A stretch of DNA of 20,211 nucleotides from JBBRDU01 sp038203615 (GTDB taxonomy: Bacteria > Verrucomicrobiota > Verrucomicrobiia > Chthoniobacterales > UBA10450): contig JBBRDU010000051.1 of assembly GCA_038203615.1 (NCBI GenBank), positions 1 through 20,211 on the forward strand, read 5' to 3'. Numbering within the stretch: position 1 is the stretch's first letter; each line of letters begins with the position of its first letter. The position numbers were made by a program, and so were the translations under genes. Below, one piece after another: positions 8,442 to 15,790 of the stretch. The notes under the pieces are model-generated. The model was not told the DNA's origin, searched no databases, and saw only the letters and a program-made list of their open reading frames with translations.

Positions 8442-9104
8442 ATGCAATTGCGACTTCACCTCACCACGGTCAGCTTGGCGCTGGCGCTGGCCTGGGCCAC
8501 CCTCCTGAGCCGTCCAGCCCGGGCTGGTTTGAAGGAGGGCGTGGCGGCTTATGAAGCGGGTAATCTACCACTGGCGGCCAAGGAATTCCGCGACGGCGCG
8601 GAAAAAGGAGAAGCTGATTGCCAATTCAATCTGGGTTTGATGCACGAGAAAGGCATGGGGATGGCCAAAGACGAAAAGGAAGCCATTGTTTGGTATCGAA
8701 AGGCCGCCGAACAAGGCAATGCCAACGCGCAATTCAACCTGGGTGTGCTGTTTGAAAATGGACGTGGGTGTGAGGTTGATTTTGCGCAAGCCAATCAGTG
8801 GTATCGCAAGGCGGCGGTGCAAGGCGATGCGCTCGCCATCGGCAATCTGGGCATGCTGTATCTCCGCGGCGATGGCGTGAAAGCCGACAAGATCGCCGGC
8901 GTGGCCTTGCTGATCCTGTCGGCGACGATGGACAGTTCACCCGAAAACAATGCCAAAATAAACATTTCGAAGACCAGGGGATTGACCGCTGAAATCATCG
9001 CCGCCGCGCAGAAACTATCGGAAGAACTGGGGGAAGCCAAAAACCTGTTGGTCCCGCTGGATCAGTACTTGAAAACCTCGTCGACCGGCGCCGCCGGTAA
9101 ATAA
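8442..9104 (+). CDS. Exported Sel1-repeat (tetratricopeptide-like) protein
   Basis: The product is 220 residues from ATG 8442, supported by an AAGGA site and a signal peptide (LALALAWATLLSRPARA-GL). At least three Sel1-like repeats follow: around 45-80 (ADCQFNLGLMHEKGMGMAKD), 81-116 (ANAQFNLGVLFENGRGCEVD) and 117-152 (ALAIGNLGMLYLRGDGVKAD), each with the AxxNLGxxxxxGxG pattern and linking KEAIVWYRKAAEQG-type helices. The last 60 residues are a helical tail. Sel1 repeats act as protein-binding scaffolds; nothing in the sequence names the partner. The predicted place is the periplasm. It stands alone between two palindromic intergenic elements, downstream of one sulfatase and upstream of the kinase, so a role in this locus is only suggested by position. 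Confidence 0.88.
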   Translation: MQLRLHLTTVSLALALAWATLLSRPARAGLKEGVAAYEAGNLPLAAKEFRDGAEKGEADCQFNLGLMHEKGMGMAKDEKEAIVWYRKAAEQGNANAQFNLGVLFENGRGCEVDFAQANQWYRKAAVQGDALAIGNLGMLYLRGDGVKADKIAGVALLILSATMDSSPENNAKINISKTRGLTAEIIAAAQKLSEELGEAKNLLVPLDQYLKTSSTGAAGK

Positions 9105-9120
9105 GCCATTAACCAGAATC

Positions 9121-9328
9121 CACGGAATGAACGGAATGGGATGAAGGTGGATCGGGCGCTCCGCGCACGATGGCGCGGGACCTAGTGGATCGGAACCACC
9201 GGGCATCCCGCATGGCGGGAGCAATGCGTTTGGCAGCCGGCGGGTGCCGGCCGAATTTGTTTTTCGCCAACGCGATCGGAGATCGCGTTCCACCTCCGAT
9301 AAATTCCTCAATTTCTGACAATTCCGTC
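9121..9328. repeat. Palindromic intergenic element B with nested hairpins
   Basis: The left end (9121 on) reads CACGGAATGAACGGAATGGG. The right end at 9291-9328, read on the other strand, starts GACGGAATTGTCAGAAATTG, so the ends are loosely inverted and share the ACGGAAT core with element A. GGTGGA at 9146-9151 pairs with TCCACC at 9289-9294. Inside are three short perfect hairpins: TCCCGC/GCGGGA (9206-9211, 9215-9220), GCCGGC/GCCGGC (9236-9241, 9246-9251) and AACGCGATC/GATCGCGTT (9269-9277, 9281-9289). It begins 17 bases after the Sel1 stop. It looks like a non-coding mobile or regulatory repeat; copy number cannot be judged from one window. Confidence 0.55.
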
Positions 9329-9446
9329 TGTTCTCTCAAAATTCGTGTTCTTTCGTGACCCTCGTGGTTCCAATCCCACGTTCCCTGCTGGTAGGCGAAC
9401 TCGGGGCACCTCGCATTCTGCTTTCTGTCTTCGGTTGTTCTCTGTC

Positions 9447-9450
9447 AGGA
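9447..9450 (+). promoter_or_regulatory. Ribosome binding site that sets the kinase start
   Basis: AGGA lies 8 bases before ATG 9459 and favours that start over the longer in-frame opening, whose extra 38 residues are arginine-rich and would precede the signal segment. Confidence 0.55.
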
Positions 9451-9458
9451 TCCGGCGC

Positions 9459-11336
9459 ATGAGCTTTTGCGCGGTGTTTTTCCCCGCCCCGCGTGATCGA
9501 GGGTGGATGGTTTTGCTATTGCTCTGCCAGCTGCTGACGTCGGACATGATGGGCGCAGAGAGTCCTCCCGCTTCTCCCCGGCAACAGCGCGTGCTGCTTC
9601 TTTATTCCAGCCAACAATTCGTGCCGGGAAACGTTGCCACGGACGAGGCCATTCGAGCCGGCTTTGCCGAGGGTTCCAAGCTTCCGATCGAATTCTACGC
9701 CGAGTTTCTGGATTTCGAGCGCTTCTCCGGCGAATTCCAGCAGGATCGGGCGAGGGATTTTCTGCGGGACAAATACTCCGATCGACTCCCCGACCTTGTG
9801 ATTGCCCGTGGTCGCACGGCGGTGGCCTTTATTGCGAAGTTTCGAGCCACGTTGTTTCATTTGGTGCCGGTGGTGTACTGCGGCGTCCCGCCAGAGGATT
9901 TGCCCGAGTCTTTTCCAGATAATCGGATCGTGGGCGCCATACACATCACGGATAATGTCGGCACGCTGGAACTGGCCCTCCGTCTTCAACCGGACACCCG
10001 CCAGGTTGCCATTGTTCCCGGACACAACTTCATGTCCGAAGAAGAATACGCCTCATTCAAAAGACGCGTCACTTTTGTTCACTTGTCGACCCATTCTTTG
10101 GCAGACCTGAGCCGTGAACTTTCGACTCTACCCGACCATACCATCGTGTTGTATCACCCGTTTTTCCGGGATGCCGCCGGCAACACTTTCACCCCTCGCG
10201 ATGTGTTGGATCGAATTGCGCCGGCGAGCCGCGTCCCAATCTACGGTTTCTTCGACACCTTTATCGGCCACGGGATTGTGGGGGGATCCATCGTGACATT
10301 TAACGATGTGGGTCGCGCCGCGGCCCGGATTGGTCTGCGCATTCTCCAAGGCGAGGAACCGAAAATGGCCGCTTTGACCGAAACGGAGAGGGCGGTGCCA
10401 ATCTTCGACTGGCAGCAACTCCGACGCTGGAAGATTAGCGAAGGCGCATTGCCGCCCGGAAGCATCGTGCGCTTTCGATCGCCCAGCGTTTGGGAGGAAT
10501 ACCGGTGGCGGATTTTGGGCGTCCTTGGTCTCTGTGTGGCGCAGGCGTTTTTGATCGGCGCGCTTTTGGTGCAGCGACGACTTCGGCGAACGGCTTCCCG
10601 CGAGGCGAAAAAAACGCGCGGCGAGTTGTTGCATGTCACGCGGGTCGCCACCATGGCGGAACTTGGCCCGGCACTAGCCCACGAGCTCAACCAGCCGCTG
10701 GGAGCGATCCTGCAAAATGCTGAAACGGCGGAGACCATGCTTAGCCGACCGGATCCCAATCTCGACGAATTGCGCGAAATCCTGAGCGATATTCGAAGGG
10801 ACGACGAACGGGCGGCCAGCATCATTCGGGGGCACCGCGCGCTTGCCCGGAAACACGCGCATGACGCCAAGCCGCTGAAATTGGAGAATTTGCTGACCGA
10901 GACGATGGCCGTCATGAAAATGGAAAATGCATCGCAGCAAATCAGGGTGCAGCTCGAGGTCGAAAAAGATCTTCCGGAAATCAGGGGCGATTACGTCCAC
11001 CTCCAGCAGGCGATGCTGAACCTGATGCTGAATGCGCGCGACGCCATGAAGGACGTTGCGCCCAAAGCGCGAAAACTTTCTGTGCAGGCGCACCGGAATG
11101 GGGACGACACCATTGAAGTCGCCGTGACCGATACCGGTCAGGGGATTCCAACCCATCAAGTTACGCAGATTTTTGACTCGTTTTTTACCACCAAGACTGA
11201 CGGACTGGGCATGGGGCTTGCGATTTCCAACCTCATTATTGTCTCGCATGGCGGTCGGCTCTGGGCTGAAAATAATGCGGATGGGGGCGCGACGTTTCGT
11301 TTCACATTGCCCCTCGCGGTCATGGTGTCCAACTGA
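9459..11336 (+). CDS. Sensor histidine kinase with periplasmic ABC-substrate-binding-like sensor
   Basis: The product is 625 residues from ATG 9459. A signal or first membrane segment lies at 16-30 (WMVLLLLCQLLTS). Residues 43-335 form an extracytoplasmic sensor like ABC-transporter substrate-binding proteins (RVLLLYSSQQFVPGN, PDLVIARGRTAVAF, VPVVYCGVP, GAIHITDNVGTLELAL, QVAIVPG, IYGFFDTFIGHGIVGG). A second membrane helix is at 352-373. The kinase part has the phosphoacceptor His408 in ALAHELNQPLGAIL, the N box LNLMLNARDAM near 520-530, VTDTGQGIP near 557 and GLGMGLAIS near 582, close to DctB/FixL-type kinases. No PAS domain is seen. It likely detects a small molecule in the periplasm and signals to the response regulator 8 bases downstream. 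The ligand is unknown; its position between two sulfatase genes makes a sulfated compound or its product an attractive guess. Confidence 0.9.
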   Translation: MSFCAVFFPAPRDRGWMVLLLLCQLLTSDMMGAESPPASPRQQRVLLLYSSQQFVPGNVATDEAIRAGFAEGSKLPIEFYAEFLDFERFSGEFQQDRARDFLRDKYSDRLPDLVIARGRTAVAFIAKFRATLFHLVPVVYCGVPPEDLPESFPDNRIVGAIHITDNVGTLELALRLQPDTRQVAIVPGHNFMSEEEYASFKRRVTFVHLSTHSLADLSRELSTLPDHTIVLYHPFFRDAAGNTFTPRDVLDRIAPASRVPIYGFFDTFIGHGIVGGSIVTFNDVGRAAARIGLRILQGEEPKMAALTETERAVPIFDWQQLRRWKISEGALPPGSIVRFRSPSVWEEYRWRILGVLGLCVAQAFLIGALLVQRRLRRTASREAKKTRGELLHVTRVATMAELGPALAHELNQPLGAILQNAETAETMLSRPDPNLDELREILSDIRRDDERAASIIRGHRALARKHAHDAKPLKLENLLTETMAVMKMENASQQIRVQLEVEKDLPEIRGDYVHLQQAMLNLMLNARDAMKDVAPKARKLSVQAHRNGDDTIEVAVTDTGQGIPTHQVTQIFDSFFTTKTDGLGMGLAISNLIIVSHGGRLWAENNADGGATFRFTLPLAVMVSN

Positions 11337-11344
11337 CTCAACCC

Positions 11345-11959
11345 ATGGGAATCGTCTACGTCATTGACGACGACTCGTCGTTTCGCAGTGCACTTGCGCG
11401 ACGCCTTCGCGCGAGCGGTCATGAAGCCAGGTGCTTTTCGACTGCCGCGGAATTCCTGGATCACGACCGGGAGGATGCGCCTGCCTGTGCCATTGTCGAT
11501 CTTTGGATGACGAATTCCAGCGGTCACGACTTGCACGAGGCGATACAGAAATCCTCCAAGACCCTGCCGGTGATATTCGTCAGTGCGAACGGAGACGTGC
11601 CAAACACAGTGCGAGCCATGCGGGGCGGGGCCGTGGATTTTCTGACCAAGCCGGTGAAAGGCGAAGTAGTTTTGGAAGCCGTGAAGCGCGCTTTGGCATA
11701 CGGGCAGAGCCGCCTCGTCACGCACGATCGCACGCGTGAACTGAGCGAACGCTACGAACGCCTGACTCTTCGGGAGAAAGAGGTTTTCGCGTGCGTCACG
11801 GCCGGCCGTTTGAACAAGCAAACCGCGGCGGAACTGGGCATTTCGGAACGCACGGTGAAGGCGCACCGGGCGCGCATCATGGAGAAGATGGAAGTGGAGT
11901 CGATAGCGGCGCTGGCGCGCGTGGCCGAGGAATTGCGCCCGAATCAGGACGCGGCGTAG
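11345..11959 (+). CDS. FixJ/NarL-type response regulator with LuxR-type HTH
   Basis: The product is 204 residues, starting 8 bases after the kinase stop, so it is almost surely its partner. The receiver (1-120) has acidic residues Asp8-Asp10, phosphoacceptor Asp52 (CAIVDLWM), Ser80 and Lys102 (FLTKPV). The usual MPGMSG loop after the Asp is replaced by TNSSGHD. The C-terminal part (about 138-198) is a LuxR-type helix-turn-helix: LTLREKEVFACVTAGRLNKQ, then AAELGISERTVKAHRARIMEKM. When phosphorylated it should bind DNA and change transcription. Likely targets are promoters in this locus, for example before the sulfatase genes, but no binding site can be read from the sequence alone. Confidence 0.92.
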   Translation: MGIVYVIDDDSSFRSALARRLRASGHEARCFSTAAEFLDHDREDAPACAIVDLWMTNSSGHDLHEAIQKSSKTLPVIFVSANGDVPNTVRAMRGGAVDFLTKPVKGEVVLEAVKRALAYGQSRLVTHDRTRELSERYERLTLREKEVFACVTAGRLNKQTAAELGISERTVKAHRARIMEKMEVESIAALARVAEELRPNQDAA

Positions 11960-11999
11960 GAACGCCGAGCCATCCGTCCGAAATGGCTGCACGGCCATC

Positions 12000-12021
12000 C
12001 CCTTGTACCAAAGGACAAGGG
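12000..12021 (+). terminator. Weak hairpin after the response regulator
   Basis: CCCTTGT at 12000-12006 pairs with ACAAGGG at 12015-12021 around an 8-base loop, 40 bases after the stop. There is no T-tract, so it may be a weak terminator, an attenuator, or chance. Confidence 0.3.
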
Positions 12022-12095
12022 CCGAAGGTCCAATAGATCGAGCCCCGCCAATTCCCTAGTCTCACCGTTGACGCTTGGACTTCGCCGCGTCGCCG

Positions 12096-12491
12096 ATGCC
12101 CGTCTCGCCCCTAAATATTGCCGTTGTCGAGGACGATGAAAGCCTGCGCTCCGCCTTGGGTCGGGCCCTGGCGACTTCGGGGCTTGAATCCTCGCAGTTT
12201 GCCTCGGCCGAGGATTTTCTGCGCGTGCCGGCCGGCACGTTTGATTGCGCAGTGCTGGATATTCACCTTGGCGGCATGTCGGGCCTCGAGCTGCATCAAC
12301 GGCTCAAACAATCTGGCGTCGGCCTGCCGGTCATTTTCATCACGTCCTACGACGAGCCGGACTTGTGTGCGCGCGCGTTGGAAATGGGCTGCGCGGATTT
12401 TCTGCGGAAGCCTTTTGCCACCCGCGTCCTACTCGACGCGATCACGGTGGCAACCGCGGCGCGTTCGCCTAACGACCCTAACTTTATTTGA
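12096..12491 (+). CDS. Receiver-only (CheY-like) response regulator
   Basis: ATG 12096 is chosen over an in-frame TTG at 12075 because the receiver fold begins right after it (LNIAVVEDDESLRSALGRAL). The product is 131 residues and holds one complete receiver domain with Glu12, Asp13 and Asp14, phosphoacceptor Asp55 (CAVLDIHLGGMSG), Thr83 (FITS) and Lys105 (LRKPF), and nothing else. It is closest to FixJ-type receivers. Without an output domain it must act by binding a partner or by drawing phosphate from the kinase. It lies 136 bases after the FixJ-like gene and 62 bases before the second sulfatase, so one kinase may serve two receivers. The absence of a frame with a DNA-binding domain after the stop argues against simple truncation by frameshift. 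Confidence 0.85.
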   Translation: MPVSPLNIAVVEDDESLRSALGRALATSGLESSQFASAEDFLRVPAGTFDCAVLDIHLGGMSGLELHQRLKQSGVGLPVIFITSYDEPDLCARALEMGCADFLRKPFATRVLLDAITVATAARSPNDPNFI

Positions 12492-12553
12492 TTTCGACGC
12501 CAAGAATCCCCGTCCATCCCACCCGCTCCGAGAGAACGATTATCACCCAAACC

Positions 12554-14290
12554 ATGAAAACCAAAATGCCATTCCGTAAAATCACTCGACGTGATCCGCA
12601 CTGCCGGAATTACGTCAGATCCTTCCTCGTCGCGGTGGCGATCATCGTCATGCCCGCGATCGCCTCCGCGCAGGGACCAGTCACACCGGCCACAGGTAAG
12701 AAGCCCAATATCATTCTGATCGTCTCCGATGACTTTGGATACGGCGACGCAGGATGTTACGGCGGCGGTGCGGGACGCGGGATGCCGACGCCGAACATTG
12801 ACCGATTGGCCAACGAGGGCATGCAGTTTTACGACTTCTACGCGCAGCCAAGTTGCACGCCGGGTCGTGCAGCGATGCAGACCGGACGCTTCCCGAATCG
12901 CAGTGGCATGACCACCGTGGCCTTCCAAGGCCAGGGCGGCGGATTGCCCAAGGCAGAGTGGACAGTGGCCGCGCAGCTCAAAACCGGCGGTTACAAAACC
13001 TACTTCACTGGCAAATGGCATCTGGGCGAGGCGAATTACGCGCTGCCCAACGCCCACGGCTATGACGTGATGAAGTTCATGGGCATATACCACTTGAACG
13101 CCTACACCTATGGCGACCCGACCTGGTTCCCCGATATGCCGGAGTCTTTGCGCACCATGTTCCAAAAGGTGACGAAAGGCATGATGTCCGGCAATGCCGG
13201 CGAGGTAGCGAAGGAAGACTTCAAGGTCAATGGCCAGTATGTTGACAAACCCGGCAAGCCGATCACGATTGACGGCGTATCCTACCCCGACGGCGTGGTG
13301 GGCATTCCTTACCTGGATGCCTACATCGAAAGGGCGGGTCTGGAATTTCTCGAAGACGCGGCCAAGCATCCGGAAACACCCTTCTTCATCAACATCAACT
13401 TCATGAAGGTGCATCAACCGAACATGCCGCATCCCGACTTCGTTCATAAATCGCTCTCGAAGAGCAAGTATGCGGATTCCATCGTTGAGAACGACGCGCG
13501 CATTGGTGCCGTCATGAACAAACTCCGCGAACTCGGCCTGGACAAGGGCAACACCCTCGTCTTCTGGACCACGGACAACGGAGCCTGGCAGGACGTCTAT
13601 CCAGATGCCGGTTACACCCCATTCCGTGGCACCAAGGGCACCGACCGCGAAGGCGGCAACCGCGTCCCGGCCATCGCCTGGATGCCGGGCAAGATCAAGG
13701 CCGGGGACAAGAATCATGAAATCATCGGCGGACTGGATTTCATGGCCACCTTCTCCTCGCTTGCTGGCCTCAAACTGCCGGAAAAAGATCTCGAAGGGCA
13801 ACCGACCATCTTCGACAGCTTCGACATGGCGCCGGTTCTCTTTGGGACCGGGCCGTCCCCGCGGGAAACATGGTCCTACTTCACCGAGAATGAACTCCTG
13901 CCCGGAGCAATCCGCTACCATAACTACAAGTTCATGTTCAACTTGCGCGGCGACGACGGGGCCCACACCGGCGGCCTGGCCGTGGACACCAACCTCGGCT
14001 GGAAAGGTGCCGCGAAATACGTCGCGACCGTGCCGCAGATCTTCGACCTGTGGGCCGACCCGCAGGAACGTTACGACCTGTTCATGAATAACTTCACCGA
14101 GCGCACCTGGCTCGCCCCGGTCATGGGCCAGGAATTGGAGCGCATTGGCAAGACCTTCGCCAAGTATCCGCCACGCAAGCTGCAGAGCGAAGGATACGAC
14201 GGCCCCGTCACCATCTCTGGCTATGAGAAGTTTGAGAGCGTTAGAAAGCAACTTGAAGCGTACAAAATTAACCTCAATCCCGGCAATTAG
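12554..14290 (+). CDS. Secreted arylsulfatase (type I, formylglycine), second copy of a different subtype
   Basis: ATG 12554 begins a signal peptide (SFLVAVAIIVMPAIASA-QG), so the longer upstream opening is not used. The product is 578 residues, the usual length of a single-domain sulfatase. Metal ligands Asp59 and Asp60 are in NIILIVSDDFGYGD. Cys101 in PSCTPGRAAMQTGR is the predicted formylglycine residue; the motif fits CxPxR, with Gly rather than Ser/Thr before Arg. Other active-site residues are Lys154 and His156 (TGKWHLG), His287 (KVHQPN), Asp341 and Asn342 (TTDNGAW) and Lys361 (FRGTKGTDREGGNRVP). It lacks the C-terminal beta domain of the first sulfatase and the two are only distantly alike, so they probably cut different sulfate esters. 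The FGE gene that can activate it starts 133 bases downstream. Confidence 0.93.
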   Translation: MKTKMPFRKITRRDPHCRNYVRSFLVAVAIIVMPAIASAQGPVTPATGKKPNIILIVSDDFGYGDAGCYGGGAGRGMPTPNIDRLANEGMQFYDFYAQPSCTPGRAAMQTGRFPNRSGMTTVAFQGQGGGLPKAEWTVAAQLKTGGYKTYFTGKWHLGEANYALPNAHGYDVMKFMGIYHLNAYTYGDPTWFPDMPESLRTMFQKVTKGMMSGNAGEVAKEDFKVNGQYVDKPGKPITIDGVSYPDGVVGIPYLDAYIERAGLEFLEDAAKHPETPFFININFMKVHQPNMPHPDFVHKSLSKSKYADSIVENDARIGAVMNKLRELGLDKGNTLVFWTTDNGAWQDVYPDAGYTPFRGTKGTDREGGNRVPAIAWMPGKIKAGDKNHEIIGGLDFMATFSSLAGLKLPEKDLEGQPTIFDSFDMAPVLFGTGPSPRETWSYFTENELLPGAIRYHNYKFMFNLRGDDGAHTGGLAVDTNLGWKGAAKYVATVPQIFDLWADPQERYDLFMNNFTERTWLAPVMGQELERIGKTFAKYPPRKLQSEGYDGPVTISGYEKFESVRKQLEAYKINLNPGN

Positions 14291-14315
14291 TCGCGTTTGA
14301 TTCAATTGTGAAATA

Positions 14316-14347
14316 CGCGGGCCGTTCTCGCAAGGGAGCGGCCCGCG
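14316..14347 (+). terminator. Terminator-like hairpin after arylsulfatase 2
   Basis: CGCGGGCCG at 14316-14324 pairs perfectly with CGGCCCGCG at 14339-14347, 25 bases after the stop, with extra CTC/GAG pairing possible in the loop. No T-run follows. It resembles the GC-rich hairpin after the first sulfatase and may partly separate the sulfatase from the FGE gene. Confidence 0.55.
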
Positions 14348-14423
14348 ACTAATCAGCAAGGAATGAATCAGCCCAGATCTTCGTCGATCAAAACTAGACG
14401 TCCTCGCTTTCTACAGAGTCCAA

Positions 14424-15641
14424 TTGGTTTATCGGTTGAAATCGAACAGACCTCTAAGCATATTTAACGGGTCCTCACCCACACTTCTCATTCGAGGTAC
14501 GACGTGGATCGCCCTCAAGCTCGTCGTTGCTGGGTTCGCTCTTGGCGGCCCGAAGCCGGTTCGTGCTGAATCGCCGTCGAGTTCGTCGGCCGCCGTGCGG
14601 CCGGATTTTCCCGCACCAGGATCGATCACCTCAAGCCCAACGTCCGCGGCTTTTTTGCCAACCATTCCCAACAAAGGACCAGCCCCGACGTCGGCGCCCG
14701 CTGGCATGGTGTGGATCCCAGGTGGGGAGTTTTCCATGGGCAGCGATTCCACCGGCGAGTCACTTTGCGGACTCCCTGGGGTGACGCGAGACGCACAACC
14801 GGTGCACCGCGTGTATGTCGACGGGTTTTGGATGGACGCGACCGACGTGACCAATGAACAATACGAAAAGTTTGTCAGCTCGACAGGCTATGTCACGATT
14901 GCAGAACGGACGCCGACGAACGAGGATTTTCCCGGCGCGCCGCCCGAAAATCTAGTGGCAGGCTCGACGGTCTTCACGCCGACGTCGGGGCCGGTGGCGC
15001 TGAACGATTATTTTCAGTGGTGGCGCTACCAGACGGGTGCGAACTGGCGTCATCCCGAAGGACCCGAAACGACGATCAAGGGCCGCGAGAAGTATCCGGT
15101 GGTGCAGATCGCTTACGACGACGCGGTGGCCTTTGCAAAATGGGCCGGCAAGAGGCTTCCAACCGAGGCCGAGTGGGAGTTTGCCGCGCGCGGTGGATTG
15201 CATGGCCAAATTTACGTTTGGGGCAACGAGCTCAAACCGAATGGAAAATGGACGGCGAATATTTTCGAGGGACAATTCCCTTTCAAAGACACCGGTGACG
15301 ACGGCTTCGCCGGTATCGCGCCGGTCGCGCAGTTTCCGCCAAACGGATACGGACTCTACGACATGGCCGGAAACGTCTGGCAATGGGTGAGCGATTGGTA
15401 TCGGCCGGATACCTATGCCCGCCAGAGGCTCGAGGGAGGCGGGGCCGTCATACGAAACCCCGAGGGGCCCGATGCCTCATCCGATCCGGCGGAGCCAAAT
15501 GAAAAGAAGCGCGTGCATCGCGGCGGCTCTTTTCTCTGCACCGATCAATACTGCACGCGCTACATGGTCGGTACGCGCGGCAAAGGCGAGGTGAGCACCG
15601 GCGCGAATCACCTCGGCTTTCGCTGCGTGAAGGAGCTGTGA
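14424..15641 (+). CDS. Formylglycine-generating enzyme (sulfatase activator), apparently exported
   Basis: The SUMF1/FGE-type domain fills residues 94-405, from GMVWIPGGEFSMGSD to the LGFRCVK close. The two cysteines that define true FGE are present in GGSFLCTDQYCTRY (Cys372 and Cys377, matching human Cys336 and Cys341), as are RLPTEAEWEFAARGG and YDMAGNVWQWVSDWY. It should oxidise the sulfatase CxPxR cysteine to formylglycine using oxygen and copper. A hydrophobic segment (about 27-41, TTWIALKLVVAGFALGG) followed by PVRAES and a Ser/Pro-rich linker looks like a signal peptide or anchor, so it may work in the periplasm. The start is uncertain: no ATG or GTG is in frame, only TTG at 14424 and 14436, and an in-frame stop lies at 14364-14366. 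It follows sulfatase 2 by 133 bases. Confidence 0.88.
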   Translation: MVYRLKSNRPLSIFNGSSPTLLIRGTTWIALKLVVAGFALGGPKPVRAESPSSSSAAVRPDFPAPGSITSSPTSAAFLPTIPNKGPAPTSAPAGMVWIPGGEFSMGSDSTGESLCGLPGVTRDAQPVHRVYVDGFWMDATDVTNEQYEKFVSSTGYVTIAERTPTNEDFPGAPPENLVAGSTVFTPTSGPVALNDYFQWWRYQTGANWRHPEGPETTIKGREKYPVVQIAYDDAVAFAKWAGKRLPTEAEWEFAARGGLHGQIYVWGNELKPNGKWTANIFEGQFPFKDTGDDGFAGIAPVAQFPPNGYGLYDMAGNVWQWVSDWYRPDTYARQRLEGGGAVIRNPEGPDASSDPAEPNEKKRVHRGGSFLCTDQYCTRYMVGTRGKGEVSTGANHLGFRCVKEL

Positions 15642-15790
15642 CGTCTGCCGTTCCGACAAGCAGCAGGTCACCATCCGATGCTTGAGCAGCACGATCCTCG
15701 GTGGAATTTCTAGTGGACTCACCTCACACACCAAGTGTAATAGACGCTCCCCAAATAGAACCCTCTCCCGCAGTCTCTGATCGTAACGCC

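Larger units (their letters stand above)
9105..9458. other. 354-base intergenic region before the histidine kinase
   Basis: Most of it is palindromic element B. The remaining 130 bases up to the kinase start include a ribosome binding site at 9447-9450. Short open frames on both strands cross the hairpins and look like chance reading. No promoter could be assigned with confidence. Confidence 0.45.

Noticed and set aside
9015..9311. Minus-strand 98-codon frame through palindromic element B
   Set aside because: It runs through several perfect hairpins and into the Sel1 gene; better explained as non-coding repeat sequence.
12347..14359. Minus-strand open frame of 670 codons opposite sulfatase 2
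   Set aside because: It mirrors the sulfatase over its whole length and crosses the receiver gene and the hairpin; composition is that of an antisense shadow.
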